From contig CACNUI010000006.1 of the NCBI GenBank assembly GCA_902623545.1, forward strand, positions 1 through 63,544: a stretch of 63,544 nucleotides of DNA, read 5' to 3'. The position numbers and the translations under genes are program-made. Positions 44,191 to 52,638 of the stretch are shown one piece after another. Under the pieces are notes generated by a model. It was given only the letters and a program-made list of their open reading frames with translations, was not told the DNA's origin and ran no database searches. Numbering within the stretch: the first letter of the stretch is position 1; each line of letters starts with the position of its first letter. Origin of the DNA: an uncultured Alphaproteobacteria bacterium (lineage in GTDB: Bacteria > Pseudomonadota > Alphaproteobacteria > HIMB59 > GCA-002718135).

Positions 44191-44690
44191 TCTAATTCTT
44201 CTGGTTTCATAGTCTCATATTTTTCGTATGGCATATGTATCCATGGAGAATCTTCTAGGTAATCCACATAATAGTCAGGTTTAAAAGTTGAAACAGACTT
44301 ATAAAACAGAACACCTGTTCTTATTGGTTCATCAATATAAAAACCATATGTGTGATTTAACCAATCTATACTTTTTTTTAATGTTATTCCAGAGTCAGCT
44401 AAGTCATCAACTATCAATACTTTGGAACCAATATTTGGACTCGTTTTTGCCAGATCACGGGAAAAAGTTATTGCCCCTCTTTTATTTTTTATACCTTCAC
44501 CCTTGTATGATTCTACTGATAATATTGCTAATGGTACATCAAATATTCTTGCCATTACATCACCTACTCTCATACCACCTTTAGCTATACAAACAACTTG
44601 ATTAAAATCCCACCCATCTTTATGAATTTGTTTAGCTAAGTTTTCTGTTTTAATTCTGTATTCTTCCCAACTAACATGCAGGTCTGCCAT
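44187..44690 (-). CDS. gpt: purine phosphoribosyltransferase, xanthine-guanine type
   Basis: 167 residues of the type I PRTase fold. The PRPP-binding loop is KVLIVDDLADSGITLKKS, the N-terminal loop VVCIAKGGMRVGDVMAR, and the base-side region DYYVDYLEDSPWIHMPYEKYE with a tryptophan that stacks on the purine resembles Gpt. It converts xanthine, guanine or hypoxanthine to the nucleotide. Position just downstream of the purine ABC importer (after a hairpin) suggests salvage of imported bases as the alternative to their breakdown by the genes further along. Confidence 0.86.
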   Translation of the reverse strand: MADLHVSWEEYRIKTENLAKQIHKDGWDFNQVVCIAKGGMRVGDVMARIFDVPLAILSVESYKGEGIKNKRGAITFSRDLAKTSPNIGSKVLIVDDLADSGITLKKSIDWLNHTYGFYIDEPIRTGVLFYKSVSTFKPDYYVDYLEDSPWIHMPYEKYETMKPEELD

Positions 44691-44719
44691 TTCCTAATCC
44701 TTACTTGCAAATATTTTAT

Positions 44720-44741
44720 GCCTCTCTTCAAAAAGAGAGGC
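44720..44741 (-). terminator. stem-loop after the binding-protein gene
   Basis: A perfect 9-base inverted repeat (GCCTCTCTT / AAGAGAGGC) with a 4-base loop, extendable by one T-A pair. It lies 16 bases beyond the binding-protein stop in the minus-strand direction and 30 bases before the gpt start. The sequence following it on the minus strand (ATAAAATATTT) is AU-rich but not a proper U-tract. It may be a partial terminator or an mRNA-stabilising hairpin that keeps binding-protein message more abundant than gpt. Confidence 0.62.
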
Positions 44742-44756
44742 AAAAATTAATGTAAT

Positions 44757-45824
44757 TTATTGAGGTACTTCACCATCTATGCCTTGAACATAGAAGTTCA
44801 TTCCAAGTAACATTCCGTCTGGTGCAACTTCACCTTCAGGAACTACAAGTTCACCTGCTTGATTGTATATTGGACCTGTAAAAGGATGAATAGTTCCATC
44901 TTTAATTCCAACTTCCATATTAACAGCCTCTTGAATTAAACTTGCGGGCATTAGTTTAGTATTATACGGAGACATTACTACCATACCTTTATCCATACCA
45001 TCCCAAGTATCACCTGAAGACCAAGTACCATCTACAACAGCCTTTGCTCTTGCGGCATAATAAGGACCCCAAATATCTTCTATTGAGGTTAAATGAGCAT
45101 CAGGGCAAAATTCTTCTTGGTTGGAAGCTTGACCAAATGCATAAACACCTGCTTTTTGAGCAGCTTGGCATGGGGCATAAGTATCAGTATGCTGTACAAT
45201 TATATCTGCGCCCTGATTGATTAATGTGTTAGCTGCATCTGCTTCTTTACCTGGGTCATACCATGTAAATACCCAAATAATTTTCATTTTAATGTCTGGG
45301 TTTACTTTTGATGCTGCTAAATAAAATGCGTTAATTCCTCTTACAACTTCTGGAATAGGGAATGAAGCTATATAACCAATAGTATTAGTTTCAGTCATAT
45401 GACCCGCTATATGGCCTTCGATCATTCTTCCTTCATAAAATCTAGCTGAATAAGTAGCAACGTTATCCGCTTGGATATACCCTGTAGCATGTTCAAATTT
45501 TATATCAGGAAAATCCTTCGCTACTTCATGAGTCTGATCCATATAATTGAAAGATGTTGTAAATATTAAGTCGTGTCCTGAGTCAGCTAGCTTTCGAATT
45601 GCTCTTACTGCATCTGCATTTTCAGGAATATTTTCGAGATAAGTAGTAGTAATAGAGTCGCCTAGTTGACTTTCCATATATTTTCTACCTACGTCGTGCA
45701 TATATGTCCAACCATGATCACCTGGAGGACCTATGTATATAAAACCTACTTTTTTAGGGTCTGCATATGCTGAGCCAAATACAAATACTAAAAGAGTAGA
45801 TAAAAAAGTTATTATTTTAATCAT
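44757..45824 (-). CDS. BMP-family ABC transporter substrate-binding protein, probable purine binding
   Basis: 355 residues with a signal peptide (MIKIITFLSTLLVFVFGSAYA). The mature part is a Bmp/PnrA-type periplasmic binding protein: KKVGFIYIGPPGDHGWTYMHD, AIRKLADSGHDLIFTTSFNYMD, NTIGYIASFPIPEVVRGINAF and DIIVQHTDTYAPCQAAQ. The family binds nucleosides, purines or related ligands. It sits with the two permeases and a double ATPase on one strand next to purine-breakdown genes, so guanine, xanthine, urate or a purine nucleoside is the likely ligand. It is preceded by a 106-base spacer and a strong ribosome binding site, consistent with its own promoter and high expression. Confidence 0.92.
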   Translation of the reverse strand: MIKIITFLSTLLVFVFGSAYADPKKVGFIYIGPPGDHGWTYMHDVGRKYMESQLGDSITTTYLENIPENADAVRAIRKLADSGHDLIFTTSFNYMDQTHEVAKDFPDIKFEHATGYIQADNVATYSARFYEGRMIEGHIAGHMTETNTIGYIASFPIPEVVRGINAFYLAASKVNPDIKMKIIWVFTWYDPGKEADAANTLINQGADIIVQHTDTYAPCQAAQKAGVYAFGQASNQEEFCPDAHLTSIEDIWGPYYAARAKAVVDGTWSSGDTWDGMDKGMVVMSPYNTKLMPASLIQEAVNMEVGIKDGTIHPFTGPIYNQAGELVVPEGEVAPDGMLLGMNFYVQGIDGEVPQ

Positions 45825-45828
45825 TTTA

Positions 45829-45837
45829 ACCTCACCT
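45829..45837 (-). promoter_or_regulatory. strong ribosome binding site of the binding-protein gene
   Basis: On the minus strand the sequence AGGTGAGGT precedes the ATG at 45824 by a few bases (AGGTGAGGTTAAAATG). This is one of the few near-consensus Shine-Dalgarno sites in the window; most genes here start without one. It fits a highly expressed periplasmic binding protein. Confidence 0.7.
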
Positions 45838-45930
45838 GCTAATATAACGATTACTCAGCTATATACTTAATATATACAAAAGGGTTTGATCAATAATTCT
45901 ATATGATTATAGAAAAAAAAAAGTGGATAT

Positions 45931-46800
45931 TTATCTACCTTTATAAAAAGGAATAGTTAAAGAAGCTGGTGCGCTAAGTTTTATTCTTAATTTATTACTA
46001 GAAATTAACACTAAAACTATAATAGTTGCAACATATGGCGCCATGCTGAAAAATTGACCAGGAAATCTTAAACCTAAAGCCTGAAGATTCATTTGAAGAA
46101 TAGTAACACCTCCAAATATATAAGCTCCAATAAGTACTCTTTCTGGTTTCCAAGTTGCAAATACGACTAAAGCTAATGCAATCCATCCACGTCCAGCTGT
46201 CATACCTTCTTGCCACATTGGTGCATAACAAATTGAAATATATGATCCTGCAAGAGCACACATAGAACCTCCAAATAAAATTGATAAAAATCTAATTTTA
46301 ATAACGCTATATCCTAATGCATGTGCAGAATTATGAGATTCCCCTACTGCTCTTAAAATCAAACCAGCTTTAGTTTTGTAAAAAAAATAACTAACCAAAA
46401 AAACAATTAAGAAAGAAAATATTACAAAAAACCATGGTGACAGACCATCAATTGGTGTTCCTATATATTGTTTACCAAGCATCGAACTAAGACCTATTCC
46501 AAAAATAGTTAGTGCTAATCCCGTAGCAATTTGATTTGACATTAAAAATAGAACTAAAAAAGCAAATAAACCAGACATGATAATTCCTGATAATATAGAT
46601 ACAAAAAAAGCTAAAAAATAACTTCCAGTAATTACTAAGATGATAAAAGCGGACACTGCTCCTACCAACATCATTCCTTCTACACCTAAATTTAATACTC
46701 CAGATTTTTCTGTAACTAACTCACCTATACCAGCAAAAACAAGAGGTGTTGTTGCAATTAAAACAATTTGTAATATTCCAAGTATTAAATCTAAATTCAT
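45931..46800 (-). CDS. ABC transporter permease (BMP-type importer, second subunit)
   Basis: 289 residues, eight or more hydrophobic segments, of the BPD_transp_2 (LivH/RbsC-like) permease family. VFAGIGELVTEKSGVLNLGVEGMMLVGA near the N-terminus is the characteristic motif of the second permease in nucleoside/purine (NupQ/YufQ-like) importers; AGRGWIALALVVFATWKPER is the conserved coupling region. It overlaps the upstream permease gene by 4 bases. It pairs with that permease to form the membrane channel. Confidence 0.92.
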   Translation of the reverse strand: MNLDLILGILQIVLIATTPLVFAGIGELVTEKSGVLNLGVEGMMLVGAVSAFIILVITGSYFLAFFVSILSGIIMSGLFAFLVLFLMSNQIATGLALTIFGIGLSSMLGKQYIGTPIDGLSPWFFVIFSFLIVFLVSYFFYKTKAGLILRAVGESHNSAHALGYSVIKIRFLSILFGGSMCALAGSYISICYAPMWQEGMTAGRGWIALALVVFATWKPERVLIGAYIFGGVTILQMNLQALGLRFPGQFFSMAPYVATIIVLVLISSNKLRIKLSAPASLTIPFYKGR

Positions 46801-47870
46801 AATAGTTTTTTGTAAGTTAATTTATAGTTAATTAGTAATTCTGCACCTAATAAATAAAATAAAACCAAACCCTGAAATATAAAACCTACTGCTGAAGGTA
46901 TTTGTAAAAACAATTGTGCGTCTTCAGCGCCAAGATAAGTAAGAGCGATAACTAAAGAAGCAAAAATAATACCTATTGGGTGAAGTCTACCTAAAAATGC
47001 AACAATAATTGCAGTAAATCCATAATTTGGAGAAATATCTCTATATAATAATCCAATTGGGCCAGATACTTCAGCTAAACCTGCAATACCTGCAAAAGCA
47101 CCACAAATTGCAAAAGCAAAAAAAACTAAAGTTGTTTGATTAAAACCAGCATATCTAGCAGCTTTGGGACTGTAACCAGATACTTTTAATTGAAAGCCAA
47201 AAATAGTTTTTGAAAATATAAACCAAGATACAAGAATTAAAAATAGCGTTATAATTAATCCAAAGTGTACCCTCAAACCATCAAATAATAGAGGCATTCT
47301 TCCAGATTCACTAAATGGTCTTGATTTAGGAAAGCTATAACCAAATGGATCTTTCCAAGGTCCCACTACTAAATAATCTAAAATAAATAAAGCAACATAA
47401 ACTAACATTAAACTTGTTAAAATTTCATTTGTATTAAATTTTGTTTTTAAAATAGCTGGTATTAAACCCCACAAAGCTCCTCCTATTGCTCCAGCAAAAA
47501 TCATTAATGGCAACAACCAGAAAGCATTTGTATCATGAAATAGTATTCCAATACCTCCACCAAAAATTGCACCCATGGTAAGTTGTCCTTCAGCTCCAAT
47601 ATTATAAATATTATTCTTAAAACAATATGAGAGACCAATGGCAATTAAGGCTAAAGGAGTTGCTTTTACAAACAATTCAGAAATACCGTAGGTTGAAGAA
47701 ATAGGTGAAATAAAAAACGTATACAATGCATAAACTGGATCAAAACCGAGAAGAACAAAAATAATTGAACCTGTAATTAAAGTTAAAACAATAGATATTA
47801 TGGGAACAAAAAAATTCATTAAACCCGAATTCTGTGGGCGAGAAACTATAGATGGAAATAAACTATTCAT
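46797..47870 (-). CDS. ABC transporter permease (BMP-type importer, first subunit)
   Basis: About 357 residues, membrane permease of the same family. NIYNIGAEGQLTMGAIFGGGIG and ILTSLMLVYVALFILDYLV match the larger permease (NupP/YufP-like) of nucleoside/purine importers. The frame can be opened at GTG 47879, but ATG 47868-47870 has a GGTGGAAAAA sequence just before it that can act as ribosome binding site while overlapping the end of the ATPase gene by 8 bases. Coupled translation with the ATPase is likely. Confidence 0.9.
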   Translation of the reverse strand: MNSLFPSIVSRPQNSGLMNFFVPIISIVLTLITGSIIFVLLGFDPVYALYTFFISPISSTYGISELFVKATPLALIAIGLSYCFKNNIYNIGAEGQLTMGAIFGGGIGILFHDTNAFWLLPLMIFAGAIGGALWGLIPAILKTKFNTNEILTSLMLVYVALFILDYLVVGPWKDPFGYSFPKSRPFSESGRMPLLFDGLRVHFGLIITLFLILVSWFIFSKTIFGFQLKVSGYSPKAARYAGFNQTTLVFFAFAICGAFAGIAGLAEVSGPIGLLYRDISPNYGFTAIIVAFLGRLHPIGIIFASLVIALTYLGAEDAQLFLQIPSAVGFIFQGLVLFYLLGAELLINYKLTYKKLL

Positions 47871-49368
47871 TTTTTCCACCCATTAATAATCCTAATTTTT
47901 CTATTTCTATTTCACTAGTTTTAAAAGGTTCGGATAAATTACCATCATAAATAACAGATATTTTATGAGTAATTTCAATCAATTCATCTAAATCTTGAGA
48001 AATAACAATTATAGAAGTTCCATTTTGGGATAATTCTATCAAAGACTCTCTTATAGAATGCTCAGCACCAGCATCTATCCCCCAAGTTGGATGTGAAATA
48101 ATTAATATTTTTGGCTTAGATGATATTTCTCTACCAATGACGTATTTTTGCAAATTCCCTCCAGATAAACTTGATGCTTTAGCGTCATTACCAGGAGTAA
48201 TAACTTTAAATTCATTAATTACATTATTGGCAAATTCATCAACATTATTTTTCAATATTATACCATTTTTAATAAAATTATTTTTTGGGAATTGACTTAA
48301 AAGAATATTTTCAGACAAACTTAATTCAGGTACTGCACTATGACCCAATCTGTTCTCGGGAACAAAAGAAATAGATAAATCTCTTCTTTTTTGTGGTCCA
48401 TACTTTTCGATATTTTTACTATCAAAAATAATTGATCCAGATTTAATATTTATATTTTCCCCTGTTAAAATATCCATTAATTCTGATTGTCCATTACCAG
48501 CAACACCAGCAATGCCATAAATTTCACCCACTTTAACTTGAAAAGAAATATTTTTAAGGTCTGTTAAAAATGGATCATTAAAATCACATGAAATATTTTT
48601 TACTTCAAAGTTAACTTCATCTTTTATATGCCCATAATTAGTTTTTAAATCATCTAATTTTTGTCCTAGCATTTTTGTTGCTAGTGTTTTTGCTGTTTGA
48701 TTAGAAGTGCTTGAAGTATCTATAATTTCACCACTTCTCATTATTGTAACTGTATCACATATTGATATTACTTCTTCAAGTTTATGAGTAATATATAATA
48801 TCGTACGACCTTCTTTGACGAGTGCATTTAATGTTACAAACAAACTTTCAACTTCTTGTGGTGTTAAGACTGAAGTTGGTTCATCCATAATAAGTATCTG
48901 AGGATCTTGTAATAAAATTCTTACAATTTCTACACGCTGCTTTTCTCCAGCTGATAAAGCAGTAATTGGAGCATCTAAATCTAAGGGAAGATTATATCTT
49001 GAGCTTATATTTTTTAGTTTATCTTCTAAATCTGAATAAGACATCTTTTCATCAATTCCTAAAATTAAATTTTCTTTTACCGATAAAGAATCAAATAAAG
49101 AAAAATGCTGAAATACCATTCCTATTCCTTGTTTCCTTGCTTCTGCTGGGGAACTAACTTTAAAATCTTTATTATTTAATTTAATATTTCCTTGATCTGG
49201 TTCTAAAAGGCCATATAGAATTTTTACCAAAGTAGATTTTCCTGCTCCATTTTCTCCTAAAATTGCATGAACTGCATTTTTTTTAATATCAAAAGTAACC
49301 TTTTTGTTTGCAACTACTCTTGGAAAAGATTTTGTAATATTTTCTATATTTAATATTGTATCACTCAT
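47863..49368 (-). CDS. ABC transporter ATP-binding protein, two ABC domains (BMP-type importer)
   Basis: 501 residues with two fused nucleotide-binding domains, as in sugar and nucleoside importers. Domain 1 has Walker A ILGENGAGKSTLVKILYG, signature LSAGEKQRVEIVRIL and Walker B ILIMDEPTSVLT. Domain 2 has GVAGNGQSELMDILTG in place of a canonical Walker A and signature LSGGNLQKYVIGREI, the usual asymmetry for this family. First transporter gene, directly after allA (8-base overlap), so uptake and catabolism are on one message. Confidence 0.94.
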   Translation of the reverse strand: MSDTILNIENITKSFPRVVANKKVTFDIKKNAVHAILGENGAGKSTLVKILYGLLEPDQGNIKLNNKDFKVSSPAEARKQGIGMVFQHFSLFDSLSVKENLILGIDEKMSYSDLEDKLKNISSRYNLPLDLDAPITALSAGEKQRVEIVRILLQDPQILIMDEPTSVLTPQEVESLFVTLNALVKEGRTILYITHKLEEVISICDTVTIMRSGEIIDTSSTSNQTAKTLATKMLGQKLDDLKTNYGHIKDEVNFEVKNISCDFNDPFLTDLKNISFQVKVGEIYGIAGVAGNGQSELMDILTGENINIKSGSIIFDSKNIEKYGPQKRRDLSISFVPENRLGHSAVPELSLSENILLSQFPKNNFIKNGIILKNNVDEFANNVINEFKVITPGNDAKASSLSGGNLQKYVIGREISSKPKILIISHPTWGIDAGAEHSIRESLIELSQNGTSIIVISQDLDELIEITHKISVIYDGNLSEPFKTSEIEIEKLGLLMGGKNE

Positions 49369-49855
49369 ATTTTAATTCAAATATTTCTGATTGTTCAAAA
49401 TTATAAATCTCGATATTATTATCAGCATCTTTTTTATCAATGGTAATATATTTTTCATTCTCAAGAGATATTAGTGGAAAATGCCATACTTTGGGATTAA
49501 AATTTATACCATCACCACCACTTACTTTGAATATTTCAATTAAATCAATTTTAGGTTTGTCACCTATTGGAGCAACTAAAACTAAAAACCCTGTAGCATT
49601 AAAAGGAAGAAATACTTGAGAGCTGTAGGGGTGATTTTCCAACATGTTAATTTTTAATGGAAAATTTCTTTTCTTTGCTTGGAAAATATTTAATCTAGAT
49701 CTTTTGTCATCACCAATTATTTGAATATTTGCTAAATCAAAAAAACTATCAGTTGTATTTCTGTTAATACTTTCATAATTTGTATTAGATGTTGTAATTA
49801 AATCACCATAATTTTTAAAATTTTCTTTACTAATATTCTTTATCTTATATTTCAC
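49361..49855 (-). CDS. allA: ureidoglycolate lyase
   Basis: 164 residues, the size of AllA. Motifs LENHPYSSQVFLPF and PKVWHFPLISLE carry the residues expected for the cupin-like active site. It releases urea and glyoxylate from ureidoglycolate, the last step of the allantoin pathway. It overlaps alc upstream (4 bases) and the ATPase gene downstream (8 bases). No urease genes are in the window, so urea may be excreted or used by an enzyme encoded elsewhere. Confidence 0.9.
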   Translation of the reverse strand: MKYKIKNISKENFKNYGDLITTSNTNYESINRNTTDSFFDLANIQIIGDDKRSRLNIFQAKKRNFPLKINMLENHPYSSQVFLPFNATGFLVLVAPIGDKPKIDLIEIFKVSGGDGINFNPKVWHFPLISLENEKYITIDKKDADNNIEIYNFEQSEIFELKYE

Positions 49856-50829
49856 AAAAACTTTCCAATCGCTCTAATCCGTGAAATGCCACCATCAGGA
49901 TAAATATTTAACTTCAAATAATTTATTTTTTTAATGTGTGTAGTAGAATTAATTTTTAATGATGAATTAGGTTTAAGACTTTTATTTTTTATTAAATATT
50001 TCCAATTTTTGCTTTCATTTATTAGTTTGCTTACATTTATATTTTTTATTGAATAAAGGCCTTGTACTGAGCAATGGGACGGATAATTACCCTTAAAATA
50101 ATGAGTTTCAATATTAAACTTTTCAATTAAACCAGGTTTTCCAAGTTTAATTATAACCCAATCATACCCTGATCCTCTTCTTCTTTTAGTTTCCCAGCCA
50201 TTGCCCATATTTTTAGATTTAAATGGAAGTAATAAATTTTCTGCCCTACCAAAATGTTCATCGCTACATGCCACAATTTTTGATCCATTAAGGACACTAA
50301 GTAAATCAAATTTTTTATTTGGAAATTTTAATTTTGATACATCTAAATTTCCTAATAATTTTAATCTTGCAACTCCTCCATCTGGATAGATATTCAATCT
50401 TACGAAATTAAAAACTTTTTTATTCTGCATAGTTTTAAAACCATGAAGATAATTTGGATTAAGTTTTTTTTTTGATAAAATGTTTACCCAATTAAATTTA
50501 TTTTTTTCAAAATAACAAGCATCTATGCTTGCGTATTCAGGTTGGTTACCATTAAAATAGCTTGTGTCTATTTCAACAAAATTAATTTTACCAGGAAGAC
50601 CTAACTTAATAGTGACGTAATCATTTCCTTTAATTCTTTTTCTTCTTGTTTCCCATCCATCCATCCACTTCCCATTTTTATCATATACGCCTTCTTTAAA
50701 AATTGGCTGTTCATCTTTAAGCAATCTGGATGCTGATCCAAAAAACTGATCAGAAAAACTATGAATTTTTGTACCTAAAACCTTACTACATAAGTTTATA
50801 TAATTTTTTTGAATGTATTTCTTATTCAT
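49852..50829 (-). CDS. alc: allantoicase
   Basis: 325 residues made of two homologous halves, each with a KMDGWETRRKR-like or NGWETKRRRGSGYDWVIIKLG segment and a YPDGGVARLKLLG / YPDGGISRIRAIG motif. This internal duplication is diagnostic of allantoicase, which hydrolyses allantoate to ureidoglycolate and urea. It overlaps uraD by 8 bases and allA by 4 bases in the minus-strand pathway operon. Confidence 0.94.
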   Translation of the reverse strand: MNKKYIQKNYINLCSKVLGTKIHSFSDQFFGSASRLLKDEQPIFKEGVYDKNGKWMDGWETRRKRIKGNDYVTIKLGLPGKINFVEIDTSYFNGNQPEYASIDACYFEKNKFNWVNILSKKKLNPNYLHGFKTMQNKKVFNFVRLNIYPDGGVARLKLLGNLDVSKLKFPNKKFDLLSVLNGSKIVACSDEHFGRAENLLLPFKSKNMGNGWETKRRRGSGYDWVIIKLGKPGLIEKFNIETHYFKGNYPSHCSVQGLYSIKNINVSKLINESKNWKYLIKNKSLKPNSSLKINSTTHIKKINYLKLNIYPDGGISRIRAIGKFL

Positions 50830-51331
50830 TAATTAATTCTGTTAATCTTAATTTAGCAATTTCTTTTACTTGCGAAATTGAAGTTTTTATTTCTAAGCTT
50901 AAATTATTATTATCTAATCTACTTTTAAACTCTGTTATAATTTCATTTTTATTTTTATTTCTAACTGCAAAAATAAATGGGATATTAAATTTATTTTTAA
51001 ATCTTGAATTTAAGTCATTAAATAAGTTAAATTCTTCTTCTGAACAATCTTTTAAACCAGATCTAGTTTGTTCTTCATCAGATAATTCAGACAAACCTTT
51101 ATTTATTTTTATTTTATCGGCTAGATCAGGATGTTTTTTAATTATATTTATTTTAGTTTCTTCATCTAAGTTATCAAATAATTCTAAAAACACTAATATC
51201 ATTTCTTTTTTATTTTTAAATGGTCGCTTTTTATCAGCATGTTCAGTTATAAATTTAGATTCTTCATAAATATTTTTAAAAGAATCAATAAACTTTTCAG
51301 AGTTATAATTATTTATATCTTTAATTTTCAT
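50822..51331 (-). CDS. uraD: 2-oxo-4-hydroxy-4-carboxy-5-ureidoimidazoline (OHCU) decarboxylase
   Basis: 169 residues. Family motifs: IKKHPDLADKI, SELSDEEQTRSGL and FNDLNSRFKNKFNIPFIFAVR (helices around the active site), and a catalytic-type histidine in FITEHADKKRPF. It stereospecifically decarboxylates OHCU to S-allantoin. The frame runs further upstream to 51391, but ATG 51329-51331 (MKIKDINNYN) gives the normal N-terminus and overlaps puuE by only 11 bases. Confidence 0.9.
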   Translation of the reverse strand: MKIKDINNYNSEKFIDSFKNIYEESKFITEHADKKRPFKNKKEMILVFLELFDNLDEETKINIIKKHPDLADKIKINKGLSELSDEEQTRSGLKDCSEEEFNLFNDLNSRFKNKFNIPFIFAVRNKNKNEIITEFKSRLDNNNLSLEIKTSISQVKEIAKLRLTELINE

Positions 51332-52232
51332 CACTAAAATTTTCATACCAATGATTGGCAATTTCCTCTCTTTTACAAATCCAAATGTCATTATAACCGG
51401 AAATGTAATTCAAAAATTTTACCAAAGACGCAAATCTTCCTGGCCTAGCTATTAATCGACAATGTAAACCTACACTCATCATTTTAGGTTTATTGAACTC
51501 ATTAGCTTCTCTGTATAATGTATCAAAAGAGTTTTTTAAGTAATTATAAAAATCCTCACCTGTGTTAAAACCTTGTAAGGTAGAGAATCTCATATCATTA
51601 TTATCTAGAGTGTATGGAATAATAAGATGTTTTTTATTTTTTACTTTTATCCAGTAGGGTAAATCATCAGCATATGAATCACTATCGTAAATAATATTTG
51701 TATTATCTAAAATTATATTTCTTGTATTTGGACTTGTTCTACCAGTATACCAACCAGAAGGAAAATATCCAAAAATATCCTTAATAATGTTGTTACATTT
51801 AATAGTATGTTCTTTTTCAACCTCCTCAGTTATATTTTGATAGTCTATCCATCTATAACCATGGCTAGCTACTTCATATTTTGATTTAATTATTTGTTCA
51901 CAAACATCAGGATTTTTTTCTAAAGCCATCCCAACACCAAATATTGTTAAAGGTAATTTTCTTTTTTCAAACTCATTATGTATTCTCCAAAAACCTCTTC
52001 TTGAGCCATATTCATAAATTGATTCCATATTCATATTTCTGGCACCTATTATTTGCTTTGCATTAATTATTTCTGATAAAAAAGTTTCTGATCCTTCATC
52101 TCCATTCATTATTGAATTTTCAGCACCTTCCTCATAATTTAGAACAAATTGAAGAGCGAGTTTTGATTTATTAGGCCAATAAAAGTTAGAGTCATTATTT
52201 CCGTAACCTATATAATTTCTGTCGTCTTTCAT
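51321..52232 (-). CDS. puuE: allantoinase, polysaccharide-deacetylase type
   Basis: 303 residues of the PuuE family, a metal-independent cyclic-amidase relative of polysaccharide deacetylases. Diagnostic segments are LALQFVLNYEEGAENSI, YEYGSRRGFWRIHNEF, YEVASHGYRWIDYQ and SVGLHCRLIARPGRFASL. It opens allantoin to allantoate, replacing the classical metal-dependent AllB allantoinase. First gene of the minus-strand operon, 52 bases from divergent uraH. Confidence 0.93.
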   Translation of the reverse strand: MKDDRNYIGYGNNDSNFYWPNKSKLALQFVLNYEEGAENSIMNGDEGSETFLSEIINAKQIIGARNMNMESIYEYGSRRGFWRIHNEFEKRKLPLTIFGVGMALEKNPDVCEQIIKSKYEVASHGYRWIDYQNITEEVEKEHTIKCNNIIKDIFGYFPSGWYTGRTSPNTRNIILDNTNIIYDSDSYADDLPYWIKVKNKKHLIIPYTLDNNDMRFSTLQGFNTGEDFYNYLKNSFDTLYREANEFNKPKMMSVGLHCRLIARPGRFASLVKFLNYISGYNDIWICKREEIANHWYENFSDEN

Positions 52233-52284
52233 AAAAATGCTTGATTTAATATTTAGTTAAATACTGTATAAACGAATATGTATT
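52233..52284. promoter_or_regulatory. divergent promoter region between puuE and uraH
   Basis: This 52-base spacer separates the two arms of the purine-catabolism locus and must contain promoters for both. On the plus strand TTGATT and a downstream TATAAA-like hexamer (TGTATAAAC) are visible, with the latter only about 12 bases before the uraH ATG, suggesting a very short leader. The spacing between the hexamers is longer than ideal. I see no convincing operator palindrome and no regulator gene is encoded beside it. Confidence 0.4.
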
Positions 52285-52638
52285 ATGTCTAAAGGATATT
52301 TAACTACTCATGTTTTGGATACCTATAATGGTAAGCCTGGTTCTGGTATAAAAGGGTCTCTTTTCAAAATTGATGGTGAAAATAAAGTTAAAATTTCAAA
52401 TTTCATTCTCAATGAAGATGGCAGGTGTGATGTACCTATATTAGGTAAAGAGAATTTTAATCTTGGAAAATATGAGTTATTATTTCTTTGCGGGAGTTAT
52501 TTTAAGGAATTTACAAATCTTCATGAACCATTCTTTCTTGATGACGTAATAATTAGATTTGGAATTAACAAAGAAGAGCACTACCATGTTCCTCTTCTTA
52601 TTACCCCGTGGAGTTATTCAACATATAGAGGAAGCTAA
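52285..52638 (+). CDS. uraH: 5-hydroxyisourate hydrolase
   Basis: 117 residues of the transthyretin-related family. Active-site residues His9 (LTTHVLDT), Arg47 (EDGRCDV) and a histidine at 99/101 (EEHYHVPL) are present, and the protein ends in the diagnostic YRGS. It hydrolyses 5-hydroxyisourate, the product of PuuD, to OHCU. No signal peptide, so cytoplasmic. First gene of the plus-strand arm; overlaps xdhA by one base. Confidence 0.95.
   Translation: MSKGYLTTHVLDTYNGKPGSGIKGSLFKIDGENKVKISNFILNEDGRCDVPILGKENFNLGKYELLFLCGSYFKEFTNLHEPFFLDDVIIRFGINKEEHYHVPLLITPWSYSTYRGS

Noticed and set aside
51332..51391. Longer uraD start at 51391 overlapping puuE by about 70 bases
   Set aside because: The extra residues are unlike other OHCU decarboxylases, and ATG 51329-51331 gives the normal N-terminus with a short overlap.
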